Assembly: GCA_903929035.1 (NCBI GenBank)
Contig: CAIYTF010000110.1
Location: 1 to 38,926 of the forward strand
Source: an uncultured Ignavibacteriales bacterium
GTDB lineage: Bacteria > Bacteroidota > Ignavibacteria > Ignavibacteriales > Ignavibacteriaceae
Reading direction: 5' to 3'
DNA: 38,926 bases
Below are positions 33,022 to 38,926 of the stretch, piece by piece. Position 1 is the first letter of the stretch, and every line of letters begins with the position of its first letter. The notes beneath the pieces are model-generated. The model was given only the letters and a program-made list of their open reading frames with translations. It ran no database searches and was not told the origin of the DNA. A program made the translations under genes and the position numbers.

Positions 33022-36000
33022 ATGAAAAAACTTCACTATTTAATCGCGTTTATAATTATTATTTGCCAATCCGGACTATTCGCGCAATCAAGTGCTAATA
33101 TGATTACATTTGGAAAGAATGCTTCGGCAAATGAAGGTGACGACAATAACTTCCAGATATTTTTTATTAAAATTCCATCCTCGATATCAGATTCGCTTAC
33201 TTTGCGCCTCTTTGATCCTGACTGCGGAGGTGTGAATGATCAGAAAGTTGGCGAATGGAACACTGAAACTGAATTTAGTTTGTATGGCGGAAAAGAGGCT
33301 TTTTCAAGTGCCTATTCAAACGATATTTACGGAAAACAGGTTAATTTATATGCAGGCAGCATCTTAGCAAGCAGGAAATACAGCATTGACCCATATACAG
33401 ACAATGAATGGATTGACTTTGCCAAGTTTATTCCCGCGGCCGGTGCAGAATATGAATCGTATCATATTTTGAAACTAACAGTAACCGGTCTTAAAGGTGA
33501 TGATGGCAATACTTTCAACTTATTCGTTTCAAAAAAGTCCGGCTTAAATGTACCGGTAGAAGGAGTTGAAATATTCTCATATAACCCGTCACTTCGTATT
33601 GACAAGAAAAAATATGACCCTATACTTAGATTCCGTACTAATAGCGAAACGGCTATCGAGGCAGCTAATTACGATGCCGCGAACGCGCCATTAACATTAC
33701 AAACACCTGTCAGGTCAAATCTGGCTCTTCGCTCATCGGGAGATGGAGTGTGGGAACGCTCGTCAATAACATTGAATGAGTTTGAAACAAATAAAGTTTG
33801 CGGGATTATCATTGGTAAAGGAAGCGAATCACCCAATGACGTGACTTTTTATGCTCGTACAAAAAGCGGTGAATATTTGCCGATGCTTCTTCCTGTCGAA
33901 TCTCAACGTTCAAATAGCAGCCCTGAAATAGTAAAAACTATTGAATTTCTGAATGACTGTTATTCTGTGGTAATTGATGCAACCGGCACAATAGATAAAG
34001 ACGGCGATATAATAAGTTTTAGTTGGGATTTTGGTGACGGCACTAAAGGCGAAGGCAACCGTGTTGTTCATAAGTATCCTGAAAGGAAAAGCTATACCGT
34101 GAAACTTCTTGCTTCCGATAATTCAGGCACGGTTGGCAATGACAGTTATGTTATTTTTCAAGTTCCTGTAAACAAATCACCTGCTGCTAATTTTAGTTTT
34201 AAGCAAATTGCTGCTCCTAACGAAAAAGTTACGTTTGATGCTTCTTCTTCAAGCGATGAAGATGGTGTTGTAACAAAATATAATTGGGATTTCGGTGATG
34301 GTTCAACAGGTGATGGTAAAATATATACTCATTCATATAACAAATCGGGAAAATATACAATTGAGTTAACTGTCCGCGATAACTCAACATCACCTTGTAA
34401 TTTCGGGAAAATATCCAAAGAGATATGGGTAAACGCTGAACCGGTGGCTAAGGCGGGACAAGACAGCTGGGCGGCAATTGGTGATGAAGTCCGCTTTGAT
34501 GCTTCCGCGAGTTTTGATCCGGATGGCAAGATAAGCAAATATTCTTGGGATTTTGGCGATGGTGCCAAATCATCAGGCGAAAAAGTAACACACAGCTATA
34601 ATAAATCAGGCAGATATAAAGTAACCCTGCGTGTAGATGATGACGCGGATGTTGCTAACAGTTTTTCTATGGATAACTTAACCATTAAGGTAAATTTTCC
34701 TCCTGTTGCTAAAGCTGGAAAAGACCAAATAGTAGCTCAGCGTGAGGTAGTATATTTCTCAGGCAGTGAATCGTCAGATGAAGATGGAGAAATAGTAAAG
34801 TATGAATGGGCTTATGGTGACGGGGCTTATGGTGAAGGTATAAACGTTTCTCACGCCTACGCGAACCCGGGCAAATATAAGGTTCATTTAAGAATCACTG
34901 ACAATTCAGGTACAAAATCAGCTTATGCCGATGACGAGTTAACTGTCATTGTTAATGATGTGCCGAAAGTTACTATTGGCGGTGAGATACTTGTTACCGA
35001 GAGTGCCGTGCAGTTTGACGGAAGTGGCGCGGTGGATAATGATGGAACAATTTCAAGGTATGAATGGGATTTCGGTGATGGTTCAAAGAGTAATGAAAAA
35101 TCTCCGCTTCATATATATAAGAATTTCGGCGTTTATATTGTTAAGTTAAAAGTTTTAGATAATAGCGGAACTGTAAATAACAGTGCAGAGGCATATAAAA
35201 AAGTGACAATAAACGCCAAACCTGTTGCTGACGCGGGTATGAATAAAATTGGTGCCCCCGTACAAGTTATTGAGTTTTCAGGTGCCGGCTCATTTGACCC
35301 GGATGGCACTATTGCAGATTATGAATGGAATATGGGTGACGGTACAGTCCTGCACGGGAAAGTTATTCAGCATACATATTCCAAGCAGGGATTATACCGA
35401 GTTAAACTAAAAGTAATTGACAATACCTTACAGTCAAACGCGGTCAGCTTTAGCGAGATTACTGCAACAATAAACGGGAAACCCACCGCTGTTGCCGGTT
35501 CTGATATTATTGCCGCGCCTATGCAGAATTTTGAATTAGATGGTTCAAAGTCTTTTTCCGGCAGCGGAACAATTTCTAAATACGAATGGGAAATTTCACC
35601 GGGGTTAGGCATTGTTGAAGGTAAAACTGTCATGCGGACAATAAAACAACCGGGGACATATTTTGCTATTTTAACCGTGACGGATAACAGCGGAGCGATT
35701 AACGCCACCGCGATAGATACAATTAAAATTAAAATAAATTCACAGCCTGTTTCTAATTCAGGGAAGAATGTTTATACTTGCGAGCGAAAACTTACATTTG
35801 ATGGTTCCTCATCAACCGATGCAGATGGAGACCCATTGACATATATTTGGAATTTTGGTGACGGCTCCCCAACTGAAAAAGGAATGCAGGTTACTCACAC
35901 TTTTATTAAAGGAGGAACCTACCCGATTGTTCTTACCGTTGATGATGGTATGAAGGTTGCTAATTCAACAAGTACATCTTCGATTACAGTTAAAATAAAT

Positions 36001-37848
36001 GAACCGCCGCTTGCAAATGCAGGTTCTGATATGATTGTTTGCGCCGGCGAAACTGTCCGATTCAACGGAGGTGAATCTAAAGACCCTGAAAACGGTGTAT
36101 TAAAATATTTATGGGATTTTGGCGAAGGTTCAAAAGGCGAGGGAATGAATCCTACAAAGATATATAAGCTGGGCGGCACATATCAAGTAACTCTTAAAGT
36201 CGAAGATGATTCCGGTTTACCGTGCAATTCAGATAATAATAGTATTGTCGTGGTAGTGAGTGAATCGCCGGTTGCGCGTGCAGGAAAAGATATGATTGCC
36301 TGCGCTAACGCTGTTTTAAAATTTGATGGAAGTGCATCAACTAATTATGACGGTGTTGTAAATAATTATTCTTGGGATTTCGGCGATGGAACTGTTGGCG
36401 GAGGTTCTATGCCGACACACAGTTATGCCAAACCCGATGTTTATCGTGTAACGCTTACTATAACAGGCGATGTAAAAGGTGAGTGCGATAATACCGACAG
36501 TGACCAGATTACTGTAACAGTTTATGATGCGCCAAAAGTTGATTTTACTATTCCGCAGAATTATCCTGTCGGGAAAGTTTTAACACTTTCCGCGAAACCT
36601 GAAATTGGGAAAAGTGTTGAAATTCTTGAATATGTCTGGGATTTTGGAGATGGCTCATCGGCAAAAGGTCAGACGGTTAACAAAACATATACTAAATACG
36701 GCAATTATTTCGCTCGTGTAACTATAACGACAGATGCAAAAACTGACTGCCATACTGCTACAACGCAAAAATTGATAGTGGTGAATGAAAAACCGGTTTC
36801 AAAAATTATAGCGAATAATAAAGTTGGGTTAAATCAACCGCTTGATTTCAGCGGTGCCGCTTCTAAAGATGCAGACGGGTCTTTACAGGTTTATGAATGG
36901 AACTTCGGTGATGGCCAAAAAGGAAGCGGCATCAATGTACGCCGCCAATATTCAAAGTCAGGATACTATTATGTGACTCTCCGCGTGAAAGATAATACAA
37001 ATCTGGAAAATAATTTTGATGTTGACACTTTGAAAGTTAGAGTAAATGAAACTCCTGTACCTATTGCTGATTTCAAAGCATCTGTTACACCCTGTGAAGA
37101 AGTTACCTTTGAGGCTGCCCGTTCAAGTGATAAAGATGGAACAATTAAATCATATAGCTGGAATTTTGGTGATGGATACACTGCCGAAGGAGTTTCTGTT
37201 AAACATATATACCCTGTCGAGGGTATTTATAATGTATCTTTAAGTGTTGATGATGGTGATAATCTTGCAAACAGCCGCGATGAAGTTGTACGACCGATTA
37301 AAGTAAATTCACGTCCCCAAGTTGTACTCGGACCAAGCAGAAATATCTGTCCCGGGGAGGTGTTGTCATTAGTCCCAAAGAAAGTATTTGATGCCGATAA
37401 TACTGAATTTAACTACAAGTGGAATGTCAGCGATGGATTCTCGTCAAGCGAGAAAGAGCTAAAACATTCATTTGCAAGACCGGGTGTTTACAGTGTTGCT
37501 TTGACGATTGACGATAAAGAAAACACTTCGTGTTCGCAGGCAGCTGACACAGTTCAAATTCTTGTAAATTCGGCACCCGTTATAAAAGTAATTCATCCGG
37601 ATAACGGATTTACTGGCGGAGCGCACGATGAAATATTGCTTGATGCCGCAGCCTCATCTGATGCCGATGGTGATGCACTTGACTTTATATGGGATTTTGG
37701 TGACGGAACAAAAGGCTCCGGTGCAACGGTTTACCATTTGTATGAGAAATCGGGTACTTTTCAAGTCCGTTTGACAGTTTCGGATAATATAAATACAAAC
37801 TGCAGTTCTTCAACTGCAGCATTTTCTTTAGTAATTAAAAAGCATTAA
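33022..37848 (+). CDS. Giant exported protein with about fifteen PKD repeats
   Basis: The 1608-residue protein has a signal peptide (LIAFIIIICQSGLFAQS) and a unique N-terminal domain of about 290 residues (NEGDDNNFQIFFIKIPSSIS, LRLFDPDCGGVND). From about residue 300 to the end it is made of tandem PKD domains. I count 15 copies of the W-[DN]-F-G-D-G core, of which three are degenerate (WNMGDG, WEISPG, WNVSDG), each followed by H-x-Y-x-x-x-G-x-Y-x-V-x-L. Calcium-binding-like acidic loops (DADGD) recur. It ends within the last PKD with no T9SS sorting domain or anchor. The spaces to its neighbours are 4 bases on each side, a tight operon. A likely role is adhesion or an extended surface scaffold. 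Confidence 0.9.
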   Translation: MKKLHYLIAFIIIICQSGLFAQSSANMITFGKNASANEGDDNNFQIFFIKIPSSISDSLTLRLFDPDCGGVNDQKVGEWNTETEFSLYGGKEAFSSAYSNDIYGKQVNLYAGSILASRKYSIDPYTDNEWIDFAKFIPAAGAEYESYHILKLTVTGLKGDDGNTFNLFVSKKSGLNVPVEGVEIFSYNPSLRIDKKKYDPILRFRTNSETAIEAANYDAANAPLTLQTPVRSNLALRSSGDGVWERSSITLNEFETNKVCGIIIGKGSESPNDVTFYARTKSGEYLPMLLPVESQRSNSSPEIVKTIEFLNDCYSVVIDATGTIDKDGDIISFSWDFGDGTKGEGNRVVHKYPERKSYTVKLLASDNSGTVGNDSYVIFQVPVNKSPAANFSFKQIAAPNEKVTFDASSSSDEDGVVTKYNWDFGDGSTGDGKIYTHSYNKSGKYTIELTVRDNSTSPCNFGKISKEIWVNAEPVAKAGQDSWAAIGDEVRFDASASFDPDGKISKYSWDFGDGAKSSGEKVTHSYNKSGRYKVTLRVDDDADVANSFSMDNLTIKVNFPPVAKAGKDQIVAQREVVYFSGSESSDEDGEIVKYEWAYGDGAYGEGINVSHAYANPGKYKVHLRITDNSGTKSAYADDELTVIVNDVPKVTIGGEILVTESAVQFDGSGAVDNDGTISRYEWDFGDGSKSNEKSPLHIYKNFGVYIVKLKVLDNSGTVNNSAEAYKKVTINAKPVADAGMNKIGAPVQVIEFSGAGSFDPDGTIADYEWNMGDGTVLHGKVIQHTYSKQGLYRVKLKVIDNTLQSNAVSFSEITATINGKPTAVAGSDIIAAPMQNFELDGSKSFSGSGTISKYEWEISPGLGIVEGKTVMRTIKQPGTYFAILTVTDNSGAINATAIDTIKIKINSQPVSNSGKNVYTCERKLTFDGSSSTDADGDPLTYIWNFGDGSPTEKGMQVTHTFIKGGTYPIVLTVDDGMKVANSTSTSSITVKINEPPLANAGSDMIVCAGETVRFNGGESKDPENGVLKYLWDFGEGSKGEGMNPTKIYKLGGTYQVTLKVEDDSGLPCNSDNNSIVVVVSESPVARAGKDMIACANAVLKFDGSASTNYDGVVNNYSWDFGDGTVGGGSMPTHSYAKPDVYRVTLTITGDVKGECDNTDSDQITVTVYDAPKVDFTIPQNYPVGKVLTLSAKPEIGKSVEILEYVWDFGDGSSAKGQTVNKTYTKYGNYFARVTITTDAKTDCHTATTQKLIVVNEKPVSKIIANNKVGLNQPLDFSGAASKDADGSLQVYEWNFGDGQKGSGINVRRQYSKSGYYYVTLRVKDNTNLENNFDVDTLKVRVNETPVPIADFKASVTPCEEVTFEAARSSDKDGTIKSYSWNFGDGYTAEGVSVKHIYPVEGIYNVSLSVDDGDNLANSRDEVVRPIKVNSRPQVVLGPSRNICPGEVLSLVPKKVFDADNTEFNYKWNVSDGFSSSEKELKHSFARPGVYSVALTIDDKENTSCSQAADTVQILVNSAPVIKVIHPDNGFTGGAHDEILLDAAASSDADGDALDFIWDFGDGTKGSGATVYHLYEKSGTFQVRLTVSDNINTNCSSSTAAFSLVIKKH

Positions 37849-37852
37849 AATT

Positions 37853-38827
37853 ATGAATATATTAGTAACAGGCGGTGCAGGCTATATCGGCTCGCACACG
37901 GTAAAATTGTTGATTGAAAAAGGGTTTACACCCGTCATCTTTGATAATCTTTCACGCGGTCATATAGAATCTGTTCCTGAAGGCACGGTTTTTGAAAATG
38001 TTGATTTATTGGACAGAGAAAAATTAATGAATTGCCTTTTCAAACATAAAATTGACGCGGCAATTCATTTCGCGGCGTTTGCTTATGTTGGAGAATCAGT
38101 CGAGGATCCTTTTATGTATTATCGTAACAATGTTGTTGGTTCTCTTAATTTATTCACCGCTCTTTATGAAACAGAAATTAAACGGGCAGTGTTTTCTTCG
38201 ACCTGTTCAATTTACGGGAATCCGGTATCTGTGCCAATTGGAGAAAATCAAAAATCTAATCCGATAAACCCCTATGCAAAAACCAAACTGATGGTAGAAA
38301 ATATTCTCTCGGACTATGATACCGCTTATGGATTGAAAGCTGTTTGTTTACGTTATTTCAACGCGGCAGGTGCAAGCAGCGACTGCAGTATAGGTGAAAG
38401 TCACGACCCCGAACCGCATTTAATCCCCCTAATTCTCCAAACAGCTCTTGGGAAGCGAAAAGCAATTCAAATCTATGGTGATGACTATCCAACTGAAGAT
38501 GGTACTTGCATTAGAGATTATATCCACGTGGAAGACTTGGCTGATGCCCACGTTAGGGCACTTGAATATCTGCTTGCCGGTAAGGAAAGCACGATTATTA
38601 ATCTTGGAACCGGTAACGGCAACTCCGTGAAGGAAGTAATTACAACCGCGCGTGAAATTACGGGGAAGGAAATCCCTGAAAATACAGTTCCTCGAAGGGC
38701 AGGCGATCCAGCAATTCTTGTTGCTGATAATACAAAGGCAAGAGAAGTTTTGGGCTGGGTGCCAAAATATAACATTGCCGGAATACTAAAAACCGCGTGG
38801 GATTGGCATTGTAATCCGAAATATTAA
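37853..38827 (+). CDS. galE: UDP-glucose 4-epimerase
   Basis: This 324-residue extended short-chain dehydrogenase has the NAD loop VTGGAGYIGSHTV and the DNLSRGH segment. AIHFAAFAYVGESV follows, then the catalytic Ser in SSTCSIYG and Tyr/Lys in NPYAKTK. Later come YFNAAGA, GESHDPEPHLIPLIL and DGTCIRDYIHVEDLADAH, which are characteristic of GalE rather than other epimerases. The enzyme interconverts UDP-glucose and UDP-galactose for surface polysaccharide. It starts 4 bases after the PKD gene, and that co-transcription suggests a link between the PKD scaffold and surface sugars. Confidence 0.92.
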   Translation: MNILVTGGAGYIGSHTVKLLIEKGFTPVIFDNLSRGHIESVPEGTVFENVDLLDREKLMNCLFKHKIDAAIHFAAFAYVGESVEDPFMYYRNNVVGSLNLFTALYETEIKRAVFSSTCSIYGNPVSVPIGENQKSNPINPYAKTKLMVENILSDYDTAYGLKAVCLRYFNAAGASSDCSIGESHDPEPHLIPLILQTALGKRKAIQIYGDDYPTEDGTCIRDYIHVEDLADAHVRALEYLLAGKESTIINLGTGNGNSVKEVITTAREITGKEIPENTVPRRAGDPAILVADNTKAREVLGWVPKYNIAGILKTAWDWHCNPKY

Positions 38828-38868
38828 AATAATGTAACTGTTTAGGTCGTATTAGAGAAATCAAAATT

Positions 38869-38899
38869 CGAAGAAGAGAAAACATTGGATAGTTCTTCG
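38869..38899 (+). terminator. Possible weak terminator after galE
   Basis: CGAAGAA (38869-38875) pairs with TTCTTCG (38893-38899) over a 17-nt loop, and a TTGTTTTTTC run follows about 13 bases on. The stem is short and the T-run is distant, so this is a weak candidate for the end of the operon. Confidence 0.3.
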
Positions 38900-38926
38900 A
38901 AAATATTGAATTTGTTTTTTCTTAAC

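Noticed and set aside
33900-37840. Tandem DNA repeats or a CRISPR-like array
   Set aside because: The periodicity is that of PKD protein domains; DNA units are diverged and about 250-280 bases long, with no conserved short direct repeats and spacers.

Overview
The window looks like chromosome of an AT-rich bacterium of the Bacteroidota/Ignavibacteriota (FCB) group. The evidence is a type IX secretion C-terminal sorting domain, a second truncated exported protein with the LPVELVSF motif common in this group, a type III glutamine synthetase, a TonB receptor with an N-terminal CarboxypepD_reg-like domain, and FecR/LysM and multi-PKD surface proteins. No rRNA or species marker is present, so the placement goes no finer than that.

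Layout. At 1-141 there is one end of an IS3-family insertion sequence running off the left edge. At 145-2910 lie a T9SS-exported RCC1-repeat protein and an EamA permease, both on the minus strand. The stretch 3334-6350 is a scar-rich accessory island. It holds a YigZ gene fused head-on to a truncated secreted-protein gene, a 115-bp palindromic leader with a possible attenuator, another inverted repeat, a decayed UPF0175/DUF3368 toxin-antitoxin pair, and an intact mobile mystery protein A/B (HTH/Fic) pair with an operator-like inverted repeat. At 6468-11158 is a minus-strand thiamin-salvage operon: TPP riboswitch, TonB receptor, thiamin pyrophosphokinase and SSS-family symporter, with overlapping genes. 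At 11349-13569 is glnN with a strong terminator. At 13937-17975 are a lipoprotein whose N-terminal part contains a duplicated repeat, a decayed reading frame, aroE, radC, tRNA-Arg(CCG) and tRNA-Lys(TTT). At 18466-27652 are three tandem multi-PAS histidine kinases, two of them hybrids with receiver domains. At 27772-30061 is a minus-strand pyrB-pyrI-pyrD operon. At 30687-38827 is a compact plus-strand operon of a LysM/FecR envelope protein, a 1608-residue protein with about 15 PKD repeats, and a galE-type epimerase.

How the genes work together. The thiamin operon probably imports thiamin across the outer membrane (TonB receptor) and inner membrane (SSS symporter) and converts it to TPP (ThiN), with TPP feeding back through the riboswitch. 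PyrB, PyrI and PyrD supply two steps of pyrimidine synthesis. The two hybrid kinases share an identical histidine-dimerisation segment, differing in DNA only at silent positions, and near-identical receiver C-termini, so they probably feed one phosphorelay; no HPt protein or output regulator is in the window. The LysM/FecR-PKD-galE block probably makes and anchors surface structures.

No clearly new multi-gene defence system was found. The most promising undescribed items are the switch-like leader at 4097-4250, the silent-only divergence of the kinase dimerisation domains, and the LysM/FecR-PKD-galE operon with its repeat-rich upstream region.
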